Source: Cellulomonas sp.
Lineage (GTDB): Bacteria > Actinomycetota > Actinomycetes > Actinomycetales > Cellulomonadaceae
Length of the DNA stretch: 32,128 bases
Assembly (NCBI RefSeq): GCF_017744555.1
Contig: NZ_JAGIBD010000036.1
Span: forward strand, 1-32,128
Direction of reading: 5' to 3'
The stretch's first letter is position 1; every line of letters begins with the position of its first letter. Made by a program: the position numbers and the translations under genes. Below are positions 7,107 through 14,097 of the stretch, one piece after another. Below the pieces are notes generated by a model that was not told the origin of the DNA, searched no databases, and saw only the letters and a list, made by a program, of their open reading frames with translations.

Positions 7107-8506
7107 CCGACGACCTGTCCGTGGCCCTCCGCGGCTTCGCCGAGTCGGAGCGACGCGCCGCCGTGGAGTCCGCACCAGATCCGACCGGGGAGTCGACAAT
7201 GCTCGCCCGGCGCGTGACGCGCCGCCGCACGGTCCGGGCGGGCGCCACGGCCCTCGTCGCGGTCGTGGCGGTGGCAGGGCTCGCGGCCGGGGTGCAGGCG
7301 GTGCGACGGCCCGAGCCGGCCGTCCCGCCCCCGACGCCGGTCACCACATCGTCGGTGACCCCGTCGCCCAGCCCCGTCGAGCCGACGCCGACCGCGACCC
7401 CGACCTCCACGCCGACGAACGCCGCACCCGCGTCGTTCGACTCGGCACCGCCGATGCCACCGGGGATGCTCGCCGAGTCGGACGAGGGGTGGACCCTCGT
7501 GCGGTTCGAGAGCTGGGCCACCGACGAGTCCGTGCTGGAGCATGCGCGCGTATACCTCGTCGACCCGGACGGCCGGGTGTTCGTCGTGCCGAGCGCGACC
7601 GACCCGGCCAGCTGGTACGTGCTCGACTGGCTGCCCGGGACATCGTCGGTCCTCGTCGAGTCGACCACCCTGTCGGAGACCTGGGTCCTCGACCTGCTGT
7701 CCGGCGAGGCCGGACCCGTGCTCGAGCGGGGCGCTCAGACGCCGACGTACGTGGAGGAGGCACGGTTCGCGCACGACGGCACGGACGACCTGCTCCTCGT
7801 GCGTGCGTCGGACATCGTGCGCGCGGCTCCCGACGGGACGGTCCTCGCCACGATGCCCCGCCCCGCCACGCACGAAGGCGCGACCGCGCTGCTGGTGGAC
7901 GGCACCGGGACGCGCGCGGCCGTCAACGACGTCACCGGCGTCCGCGCGGTCCGCACCGACGATCTCAGCGCCGCGCCGCTGCCGCTCCCCGACCCGCGGC
8001 GGCCCGGCGCCTGCCGTGCGTGGTCGTGGGTCGGTGACGACGTGCTCCAGGAGTGCACCACCGGTGCCGCGGACGACTTCCAGATCGGCGCGCCGTCCGA
8101 GTTCTGGCTCGTCCCCGTCGACGGCGGTCAGCCCCGGGCCGTACCGGCGATGCCGGAGGCGACCCGGCTCGGCGGCGTGTGGCTGGTCGGCGACCGGCTC
8201 GTGGCGGGGACGTTCGGGCCGACCGAGTCCGAGGCGGCCTGGTGGGACGTGGGCGGCGCGACGCCGACGCCGCTCGGCGCGGGCGGGCCCCAGCAGATCC
8301 GCGTCGTGGCGGTGCAGGACGGGCGGCTCCTGACGGTGGAGCAGCCGTACAGCCTCCACGGTCCCGTGGTGAGCGCGCTCGTGTCCGTCGACCCGCTGAC
8401 GGGCACGGCGAGACGGGTCGTCGAAGGGGCACCGGCGAAGATGACGTCCTTCGGCGCGTTCCCGCACGTGCTGCCGGTCGGACCGCAGACGGATTACGGC
8501 GAGTGA
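7103..8506 (+). CDS. One-TM protein with large exported domain, likely regulator of the adjacent sigma factor
   Basis: The 467-residue protein has a cytoplasmic N-terminus of about 45 residues, one transmembrane helix at about 46-66, a Pro/Thr/Ser-rich spacer (about 70-112) and a beta-rich exported domain of about 350 residues. That domain repeats WVLDLLSGEAG-, FVVPSATDP- and FWLVPVDGG-type strand-turn units, consistent with a beta-propeller-like fold. The coupled position after a SigE-family sigma gene and the topology suggest an anti-sigma or sensor role, with the short N-terminus binding the sigma factor. No zinc-finger anti-sigma motif (HxxxCxxC) is present, so the role is inferred from context. 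The start has GGGAGGAG at 7089-7096. Confidence 0.7.
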   Translation: MTDDLSVALRGFAESERRAAVESAPDPTGESTMLARRVTRRRTVRAGATALVAVVAVAGLAAGVQAVRRPEPAVPPPTPVTTSSVTPSPSPVEPTPTATPTSTPTNAAPASFDSAPPMPPGMLAESDEGWTLVRFESWATDESVLEHARVYLVDPDGRVFVVPSATDPASWYVLDWLPGTSSVLVESTTLSETWVLDLLSGEAGPVLERGAQTPTYVEEARFAHDGTDDLLLVRASDIVRAAPDGTVLATMPRPATHEGATALLVDGTGTRAAVNDVTGVRAVRTDDLSAAPLPLPDPRRPGACRAWSWVGDDVLQECTTGAADDFQIGAPSEFWLVPVDGGQPRAVPAMPEATRLGGVWLVGDRLVAGTFGPTESEAAWWDVGGATPTPLGAGGPQQIRVVAVQDGRLLTVEQPYSLHGPVVSALVSVDPLTGTARRVVEGAPAKMTSFGAFPHVLPVGPQTDYGE

Positions 8507-8512
8507 CGACCC

Positions 8513-8544
8513 GCGCCGTCGCCCCGTCATGAGGGGCACGGCGC
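8513..8544. terminator. Bidirectional terminator between convergent genes
   Basis: GCGCCGT, one bulged C, and GCCCC pair with GGGGC and ACGGCGC around a 7-base loop. The hairpin lies where the plus-strand gene ending at 8506 meets the minus-strand MFS gene ending at 8527, and it covers the MFS stop codon. It can serve both directions. Confidence 0.65.
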
Positions 8545-9780
8545 CGTCGACACCTCGGCGCGCGCACGGGGCGCTCTCGCTGCCCGTGGCCCGGCGACCG
8601 CACGGTCTCGCGGTCGCCGCGCGGCGACGACGAGCCCCACCACCGCGACCCCGACGACGAGCGCGGCGGGCACCGGCAGCGCCCCCGCACCTCCCGAAGC
8701 GACGAGCGCGCTGCCGAGCGCGGCCCCGACGGCGATCCCGCCGTTGAACACCACCGGGATCACGGTCCCAGCGGTCCCCCGGTGCTCGGGACCGGCCACC
8801 CGCATGATCAGCGTCTGCGCGAGCGGCGGCAGGGCACCCGACGCGAGACCCCAGACGACGACCACGACGAGCCCCGCGACGGGCCGTCCGCCGACGGCGG
8901 CGAGCGCGAGCAGCGCGACCCCGACGAGCGCGCTCGCCGAGACGAGCACGGCCGCGGTCCACCGCTCCCCCACGCGCCCGACGAGCGCGAGCCCGACGGC
9001 CGACGCCCCGCCGAGCACGAGCAGCGCGGTGCTCATGCCGCCGGGCAGGACGGTCGCGGCGTCGGCGGCGAGCCGGGTCACGAACGTGAACGCGGCGAAG
9101 TGCCCGACGAGCACGAGGCCGACGAGCCCGGCGACGACGAGCACGGGACGCAGCTGTCCGGTGGTCCCGCCCGAGTCGCCGGCGGTCGGACCGCCGGCGG
9201 GGGTTCCGACGACCACGGCCCGCACGAGCAGCGCCGCCACGACGCCGAGCACGCCGAGCGCCGCGAACGCGGCCCGCCAGTCCCACGCGTGGGCGACGAC
9301 GCTCGCGAGCGGCACGCCCACGACCGTCCCGAGCGTCGCCCCGCCGAGCACGACCGCGACGCCGGTGGCGAGCAGCCGCGGCGGGACGATGTCGGCGACG
9401 TGCGCGTTGACGGTGGCCCAGAGCAGCCCGCAGACGGCGGCACCGAGCAGCCGTCCGGCGGCGGCGACCTCGTAGCCGGGCGCGACCGCGGTGAGCGCGG
9501 AGGCCAGCGCGAACATGCCGAGCGCCCCGGTGACGACGGTCCGCCGGGCCCACCGCCGGGTGAGCCGGACGAGCGGGAACGTCGCGACGACCACGGTCGC
9601 CGCCCACAGGGAGACGAGCAGCCCGGTGCGCGCCTGCGTGACGCCGAGGTCGGCGCTCATCTGCGGCAGCACGGCGGTGGGCAGCATCTCGCCCGTGACC
9701 ATGACGAACGTGGCCCCGCCGAGGACGACGAGGCTCGGCCAGGGTGTTCCGGTGCGGGTGCCGGTGGTGGTGACGTCCAT
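8527..9780 (-). CDS. MFS drug exporter (DHA1-type)
   Basis: The product is 417 residues with about 12 hydrophobic helices, the size of DHA1 drug:H+ antiporters. Helix 1 carries VMVTGEMLPTAVLP and the loop 2-3 region carries FPLVRLTRRWARRTVV, a basic motif A-like segment. The similarity is to the Cmx/CmrA (chloramphenicol) and arabinose-efflux branch, though the substrate cannot be read. The ATG at 9780 is preferred over one at 9804 because TAGCGT lies 7 bases before it on this strand and the palindrome at 9797-9815 then falls in the promoter. It is divergent from a MerR-family gene, the usual layout for a drug-responsive exporter. Confidence 0.85.
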   Translation of the reverse strand: MDVTTTGTRTGTPWPSLVVLGGATFVMVTGEMLPTAVLPQMSADLGVTQARTGLLVSLWAATVVVATFPLVRLTRRWARRTVVTGALGMFALASALTAVAPGYEVAAAGRLLGAAVCGLLWATVNAHVADIVPPRLLATGVAVVLGGATLGTVVGVPLASVVAHAWDWRAAFAALGVLGVVAALLVRAVVVGTPAGGPTAGDSGGTTGQLRPVLVVAGLVGLVLVGHFAAFTFVTRLAADAATVLPGGMSTALLVLGGASAVGLALVGRVGERWTAAVLVSASALVGVALLALAAVGGRPVAGLVVVVVWGLASGALPPLAQTLIMRVAGPEHRGTAGTVIPVVFNGGIAVGAALGSALVASGGAGALPVPAALVVGVAVVGLVVAARRPRDRAVAGPRAARAPRARAEVSTAPCPS

Positions 9781-9787
9781 GTCTGCG

Positions 9788-9815
9788 ACGCTAAACTTTG
9801 ACATCACTGTCAAGG
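9788..9815. promoter_or_regulatory. Divergent promoter/operator of the MFS-MerR pair
   Basis: TTGACA (9798-9803) and TGTCAA (9808-9813) form a perfect dyad around TCAC, with one more matching outer base pair. On the minus strand TAGCGT (9793-9788) sits 7 bases before the MFS ATG. On the plus strand the dyad lies about 15 bases before the MerR ATG. MerR proteins bind such dyads between -35 and -10, so this is the likely operator for both genes. Confidence 0.6.
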
Positions 9816-9828
9816 TCAAGGGGTCGCG

Positions 9829-10227
9829 ATGAAGATCGGTGAGCTCTCCCGCCGCACAGGCGTCTCCACCCGCCTGCTGCGGTACTACGAGGAGCAGGGC
9901 CTCATCGCCCCCGCCCGCACCGCGAACACCTACCGCACGTACGACGAGGAGGACGTCGCGCGCGTCGAGCAGGTCGTCGGCCTGGTCCGCGCCGGCGTCC
10001 CGACCCGGCTGGCCCGCGTGCTGCTCGACCTGGAGGACGTGCGCGCCGAGGACCTCGCGCCGTCGTGCACGCGCCAGGTCGCCGAGCTGCTGGCCGAGGA
10101 GCTCACCGGGCTCGAGGAGCGGATCGCGTGCCTGACGAAGAGCCGCCGCACGCTGCTCGACTACCTGCAGCGCACCGAGCACGCCGCGGCCGTCCTGGAG
10201 CACGACCGGCTCGCCGCCCCGGCCTGA
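9829..10227 (+). CDS. MerR-family transcriptional regulator
   Basis: The 132-residue protein has the MerR winged-helix start MKIGELSRRTGVSTRLLRYY (1-20), EEQGLI and the YDEEDV wing (about 38-43). A long dimerisation helix follows (about 82-118). Two cysteines, Cys80 and Cys101, lie at its two ends and could take part in sensing, but their spacing matches no metal-binding type I know. It sits back-to-back with the MFS exporter and probably controls it and itself through the palindrome at 9797-9815. The effector is unknown. A purine-rich AAGGGG lies 5 bases before the ATG. Confidence 0.9.
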   Translation: MKIGELSRRTGVSTRLLRYYEEQGLIAPARTANTYRTYDEEDVARVEQVVGLVRAGVPTRLARVLLDLEDVRAEDLAPSCTRQVAELLAEELTGLEERIACLTKSRRTLLDYLQRTEHAAAVLEHDRLAAPA

Positions 10228-10240
10228 CGCGTCCGAACCC

Positions 10241-10275
10241 GGTGCATCCGTGCGGGCCCCTCACGCGGAAGAGAG
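10241..10275 (+). promoter_or_regulatory. ECF (SigK-type) promoter of the DUF4397 gene
   Basis: GGTGCATCC, a 16-base spacer, then CGGAAGAGAG. Exactly the same two boxes and the same spacing recur at 13296-13330 before the FAS1 gene; of the spacers only GCGGGC and scattered bases match. The -35 resembles the CCATCC and the -10 the CGAA of mycobacterial SigK promoters. The gene starts 45 bases downstream. Confidence 0.75.
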
Positions 10276-10320
10276 GTCGAGAGCCTCGCCGTCCGGGCGG
10301 GCCGCACGGAAGGACAAGCC

Positions 10321-11157
10321 ATGCGTGCACGACTTCTCGCCGCGACCGGTGCCGCCGGTCTCGCCCTCGCCTCCCTCGCCCTCGCCGCGCCGGCCGCCCA
10401 GGCCGCGTCCGGGACCGCCACCCTGTACGTGCTGCACGGCGTGCCCGGTCTGACGGTCGACGTGTGGGTCAACGGCGAGCGCACCCTCGACGACTTCACG
10501 CCCGGCTCGCTCGCCGGGCCGCTCGACCTCGCGCCCGGTACGTACTCGGTCGCGATCACCGCGGCCGACGCGGCCGACGCCTCGTCGCCCGCCATCGGAC
10601 CGGTCGACCTCCCGCTCGAGGCCGGTGCGTCCTACACGGCCGTCGCGCACCTCGACGCGTCCGCCAAGCCGACGGCGACGCTCTTCACGAACGACATGTC
10701 GACGCTCGCGGCCGGCCAGGGCAGGCTCACCGTCCGGCACGTCGCCGCCGCGCCCGCGGTGGACGTGCTCGCCGGTGGCAGCCCGGTGATCAGCGGGCTG
10801 ACCAACCCGAACGAGAAGGTGCTCGACCTGCCGGCGGGCACCGTCAGCGCGAGCGTCGTCGCGGCCGGGACCACGTCGCCGGCGCTGCTGGGCCCGGCCG
10901 ACGTCAACGTCAAGGAGGGTGCGAACACGATCCTCTACGCGTGGGGCGACGCCACCGCCACGCCGTCGACCCTGGCCCTCGCGACCCAGGTGATCGACGG
11001 GATGCACGGCGACCCGAGCGGCGTCGCCGCCGGTGAGACCGGGGCGGCGGCCGATCAGGGCGTGCCCGGATGGGCGTGGGCCACGACCGTCGGCGCTGCC
11101 GCGGGCATGCTCGCGCTCGTCGCGACGCGGCGGCGGCTCGCGGTCGCCCGTCGGTGA
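10321..11157 (+). CDS. Exported DUF4397-domain surface protein with C-terminal anchor
   Basis: The product has 278 residues. A Sec signal peptide (1-28, cleavage after AQA) precedes a DUF4397 (PF14344) region with two related halves: [18 protein letters not shown] and later [18 protein letters not shown], each followed by DLPAGT/DLAPGT-type turns. The C-terminus (about 248-278) is a hydrophobic helix ending in RRRLAVARR. This has the shape of a sortase sorting signal, but in place of LPXTG it has only VPGWA. The stop overlaps the next start (GTGA), coupling it to a class F sortase, a usual partner. A SigK-type promoter lies upstream. Likely role: adhesive or structural surface protein; the ligand is unknown. 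Confidence 0.85.
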   Translation: MRARLLAATGAAGLALASLALAAPAAQAASGTATLYVLHGVPGLTVDVWVNGERTLDDFTPGSLAGPLDLAPGTYSVAITAADAADASSPAIGPVDLPLEAGASYTAVAHLDASAKPTATLFTNDMSTLAAGQGRLTVRHVAAAPAVDVLAGGSPVISGLTNPNEKVLDLPAGTVSASVVAAGTTSPALLGPADVNVKEGANTILYAWGDATATPSTLALATQVIDGMHGDPSGVAAGETGAAADQGVPGWAWATTVGAAAGMLALVATRRRLAVARR

Positions 11158-11846
11158 CCTCGCAGGTCCGCGCCGGCGGGCGGCGACCCCTGACGGTCGC
11201 CGCCGCGCTGGCACTCGCCACGGGGGTGGTCGCCGGGTGCAGCCCGGCGGCCACCCCGCCGGCGCCGTCCACCGCGACGGTGGGCTCGACCACGCAGCCG
11301 GGCACCCCGGTCGCCACGCCGAGCCCCACCGCCGCGCCGAGGGCCCCGGCCGTGCCGGTGACCGACGCGAGCCGGCCGCTGCCCGCGACCCCGGTCGTCC
11401 CGCCGGTCCGGCTCGAGGTGCCGACGGTCGGCGTCGACATGCCGGTCGACCCGGAAGGCGTCGCCGACGACGGCAGCATGGCCCTGCCCCCGGATGCGAA
11501 CCGCGCGGGCTGGTACCGGTACGGCCCCGGCCCGCTGTCGGCGGCCGGCACGACGCTCGTCGCGGCGCACGTCGACTCGCGACTGAGCGGCGTCGGTCCG
11601 TTCGCGCGACTGCGTCGCGTCGGCGTGGGCGACCCGGTCACGGTGACGGCGTCCGGCGGGACCCGGCTCGCGTACACGGTGGTGGACGTCACCCGGGTCC
11701 CGAAGGACACCGCACCGGTGGGCGCCTGGTTCGACCGGGACGGGGCGCCCAGGCTCGTCCTCGTCACGTGCGGAGGGGCGTGGCTCGCCGACATCGGGCA
11801 CTATGCCGACAACGTGGTCGTCACGGCCGAGCCGACCCGTGGATGA
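11154..11846 (+). CDS. Class F sortase (lipoprotein-like)
   Basis: This 230-residue protein has a basic N-terminus, a hydrophobic helix (about 14-27) and a lipobox VAGC with Cys29, so it is probably a membrane-anchored lipoprotein. After a Pro/Thr/Ala-rich spacer (about 30-83) comes the sortase barrel. His139 (VAAHVDS) and Cys206 (VTCGG) are the expected catalytic pair. The Arg usually found soon after the Cys is not evident: the stretch is GHYADNVVV, and no Arg follows until position 229. The GTG start overlaps the DUF4397 stop. The family cleaves LPXTG-type signals and joins proteins to the cell wall; the natural substrate here is probably the neighbouring DUF4397 protein. Confidence 0.85.
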   Translation: MTSQVRAGGRRPLTVAAALALATGVVAGCSPAATPPAPSTATVGSTTQPGTPVATPSPTAAPRAPAVPVTDASRPLPATPVVPPVRLEVPTVGVDMPVDPEGVADDGSMALPPDANRAGWYRYGPGPLSAAGTTLVAAHVDSRLSGVGPFARLRRVGVGDPVTVTASGGTRLAYTVVDVTRVPKDTAPVGAWFDRDGAPRLVLVTCGGAWLADIGHYADNVVVTAEPTRG

Positions 11847-11905
11847 TCATGTCGAGCCTGGTCGCCCCGTCGCGCTCCTGGAGGTCGAGCAGTGAGGACC
11901 CGCCG

Positions 11906-12499
11906 GTGAGCGCGAGCGAGCAGCCCACGGTGCGCGCGTCCGCGGCACGGGACGAGGACCGCGAGGCCGTCGACCGGCTCGGGCTGGCCTTCGCCGCCGG
12001 TGACGAGGCGGCCGTCCGGGAGGCGTACGAGCGCTGGTCCGCCCTCGTGCACACGATCGCGCTGCGCTCGCTCGGCACGGTCGCCGAGGCCGAGGAGGTC
12101 ACCCAGCAGGTGTTCGTCGACGCGTGGCGCAGCCGGCACCGGTTCGACCCGTCGCGCGCCCGGCTCCCCGCGTGGCTCGTCGGCATCACCCGGCACGCCG
12201 TGGCCGACGCGCACGAGCGGCGCGCGCGCGACCGCCGGCTCTCCGGGGCCGTGCCGCCCGTGCGCGAGAGCGTCGGCGCCGCGGACGACCGCGTCGTCGA
12301 CCGCGTGCTCGTCGCGGACGAGCTCGCGCGGCTCGGCGACCCGCAGCGCACGATCCTGCGGCTCGCGTTCTACGACGACCTCACGCACGACCAGATCGCG
12401 ACCAGACTGGACCTGCCGCTCGGTACGGTGAAGAGCCACCTGCGGCGCAGCCTGGCCAGGCTGAGGACCCGATGGGAGGTGGACGGTGCGCTCCGGTGA
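11906..12499 (+). CDS. sigK: SigK-like ECF RNA polymerase sigma factor
   Basis: The 197-residue product has sigma region 2 (about 40-110; [16 protein letters not shown], then [17 protein letters not shown]) and region 4 (about 140-190; [24 protein letters not shown] in two steps, then [18 protein letters not shown]). With an RskA-type anti-sigma gene next to it, it fits the ECF19/SigK group. The GTG at 11906 has GAGGA 7 bases upstream; earlier in-frame ATGs at 11843 (overlapping the sortase stop) and 11849 would add up to 21 residues, so the start is uncertain. It probably transcribes the DUF4397 and FAS1 genes from the matching promoters at 10241 and 13296. No such promoter precedes the sigma gene itself. 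Confidence 0.85.
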   Translation: MSASEQPTVRASAARDEDREAVDRLGLAFAAGDEAAVREAYERWSALVHTIALRSLGTVAEAEEVTQQVFVDAWRSRHRFDPSRARLPAWLVGITRHAVADAHERRARDRRLSGAVPPVRESVGAADDRVVDRVLVADELARLGDPQRTILRLAFYDDLTHDQIATRLDLPLGTVKSHLRRSLARLRTRWEVDGALR

Positions 12500-13286
12500 C
12501 GAGCACGTGGACGACGAGACGCTGACGCTCCTCGCCCTCGGGGAGGACATCACCGCGGACGACCGCGCGCACGTCGCGGCCTGCGCGCGGTGCACCGCCG
12601 AGCTCGACGCCCTGGCCGACGTCACGGACCTGGCCCGGTCCGCCGGCGACCTCGTGGCGCCCGCGCCGCACGTCTGGGACGCCGTGGCGGCCGAGCTCGG
12701 CCTCGGGGCGCAGGCGCGACCCACCACGAGCACCGCGAAGGCCGGCACGGCGACCGCGACCAGCACGACGACCAGCACCGCCACGACACCCCCCGCCCGG
12801 CGCGCCGGGTCGTCGGACAGCCCTGGGGCCGAGGTCGTCCCGCTCGCCCCGCGCCGGCGCGGTCGGTGGGGCTGGGTCGCCGCCGGTGCTGCGGCCGGCC
12901 TCCTGGTCGGCGCGGCGGTCACGTGGGGTCTCGTCGACCGCACGCCCGCGACGGACGTCGTCGCGACGGCCACGCTCGACCCGCTGCCCGGCTGGGACGC
13001 GATCGGTTCCGCCGAGGTCGAGGAGCACCGCGACGGCTCGCGGGTGCTCGTCGTGGACCTCGACGGCGACGTCGACTCGCAGGGCTTCCGCGAGGTCTGG
13101 CTGCTGCGCCCCGACGTGTCCGGGCTGGTCTCGCTGGGCACGCTCGAGGGCTCGTCGGGCCGGTTCGACCTGCCCGCCGGCCTCGACCTGCACGAGTTCT
13201 CGGTCGTCGACGTGTCGGAGGAGCAGTTCGACGGCAACCCCGCGCACTCCGGGGACTCGATCGTCCGCGGACCGCTGCGCGCGTAG
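12486..13286 (+). CDS. rskA: RskA-type anti-sigma factor
   Basis: The 266-residue protein has a cytoplasmic zinc-binding anti-sigma domain with the HxxxCxxC motif (HVAACARC, about 31-38), a Thr/Ala-rich linker, one transmembrane helix (about 128-148, [19 protein letters not shown]) and an exported RskA-C domain (PF10099) with [26 protein letters not shown] and SGDSIVRG. The start GTG has GGGAGGTGG just upstream and overlaps the sigma stop by 14 bases. By analogy with mycobacterial RskA, it holds the sigma factor inactive until cleaved by intramembrane proteolysis. The SigK-type promoter of the FAS1 gene begins 10 bases after its stop. Confidence 0.9.
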   Translation: MRSGDEHVDDETLTLLALGEDITADDRAHVAACARCTAELDALADVTDLARSAGDLVAPAPHVWDAVAAELGLGAQARPTTSTAKAGTATATSTTTSTATTPPARRAGSSDSPGAEVVPLAPRRRGRWGWVAAGAAAGLLVGAAVTWGLVDRTPATDVVATATLDPLPGWDAIGSAEVEEHRDGSRVLVVDLDGDVDSQGFREVWLLRPDVSGLVSLGTLEGSSGRFDLPAGLDLHEFSVVDVSEEQFDGNPAHSGDSIVRGPLRA

Positions 13287-13295
13287 TCGCACGCG

Positions 13296-13330
13296 GGTGC
13301 ATCCACGCGGGCGGTCGGGACGGAAGAGAG
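13296..13330 (+). promoter_or_regulatory. ECF (SigK-type) promoter of the FAS1 gene
   Basis: The boxes GGTGCATCC and CGGAAGAGAG are identical to those at 10241-10275, with the same 16-base spacer. It lies 64 bases before the FAS1 ATG. Two perfect copies in front of two exported surface proteins next to a SigK-like sigma gene strongly suggest a dedicated regulon. Confidence 0.75.
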
Positions 13331-13393
13331 AGTGACGCCCGCACCGGGCGTCCGGCCCGCGACGGGCCGTCCTCGACGACGCAGGAGTCGACG

Positions 13394-14029
13394 ATGACCA
13401 TCCGACGCACCATCTCCGCAGTCTGCGCTGCCGGCCTCGTGGCCGGCGCCGGCCTCGCGCTGGCACCGGCGGCGAGCGCCGCGGCCCCGACGTCCCTCGC
13501 GAGCGTGCTCGCCGCGGACGGCGACACGTTCGACCGCAACTGGTACGACTTCGACATCGTCGACCAGGCCGTGGCCGCGGTGCTCGCCGCGAAGCCGACG
13601 AGCCCCGTCGCGGTGCTCGCGGACGGCACCGTGCCGCTCACCGCGTTCCTGCCGAACGACCGGGCGTTCCAGGTGCTCGCGCACGACCTGACGCACCGCT
13701 GGTACGGGACCGAGGAGCAGGTCCTCACGGCGATCGCCGGCGCGGTCGGCATCGACGCCGTCGAGCAGGTGCTGCTCTACCACGTGGTCCCGGGCGCGAC
13801 GATCGACTCCCGCACGGCGGTCGCGTCGGACGGTGCGACGCTCACGACCGCCCAGGGCGGCACGATCCGGGTGAAGGTCTGGTCGCGGTGGCTCCCGCTG
13901 GTCCAGCTCAAGGACCAGGACCGCAACGACCTCGACCCGGTCCTGGTGCGCTCGAAGCTGGACCTCAACGCGGGCAACCCGCAGATCGCGCACGGCATCG
14001 CCCTGGTGCTGCGCCCCGCCGATCTCTGA
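13394..14029 (+). CDS. Secreted FAS1 (fasciclin) domain protein
   Basis: The product has 211 residues. A Sec signal peptide (about 1-29, ending in ASA) leads into a single FAS1 domain. The H1-like segment is VPLTAFLPNDRAFQVL and the H2-like segment LLYHVVPGATID. It ends without membrane anchor or sorting signal, so it is probably released or loosely bound. It resembles the MPT70/MPT83 FAS1 proteins, which in mycobacteria are the main SigK targets. FAS1 proteins act in adhesion; no ligand is known here. AGGAG at 13383-13387 sets the ATG at 13394. It has its own SigK-type promoter and ends before a terminator at 14080. Confidence 0.9.
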   Translation: MTIRRTISAVCAAGLVAGAGLALAPAASAAAPTSLASVLAADGDTFDRNWYDFDIVDQAVAAVLAAKPTSPVAVLADGTVPLTAFLPNDRAFQVLAHDLTHRWYGTEEQVLTAIAGAVGIDAVEQVLLYHVVPGATIDSRTAVASDGATLTTAQGGTIRVKVWSRWLPLVQLKDQDRNDLDPVLVRSKLDLNAGNPQIAHGIALVLRPADL

Positions 14030-14079
14030 GGACTCCATCCGTGGCGGCTCCGTCGCCCGGCGTCGACCAGCGGCGTCGG

Positions 14080-14097
14080 GCGGCGGCTAACCGCCGC
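14080..14097. terminator. Bidirectional terminator between FAS1 and lipase genes
   Basis: GCGGCGG and CCGCCGC form a 7-bp stem with a CTAA loop. The loop includes the TAG stop of the minus-strand lipase gene (14087-14089). It lies 51 bases after the FAS1 stop. Confidence 0.55.

Noticed and set aside
11801..14038. 745-codon minus-strand frame across the SigK-RskA-FAS1 genes
   Set aside because: It overlaps three genes with recognisable domains and has no features of its own.
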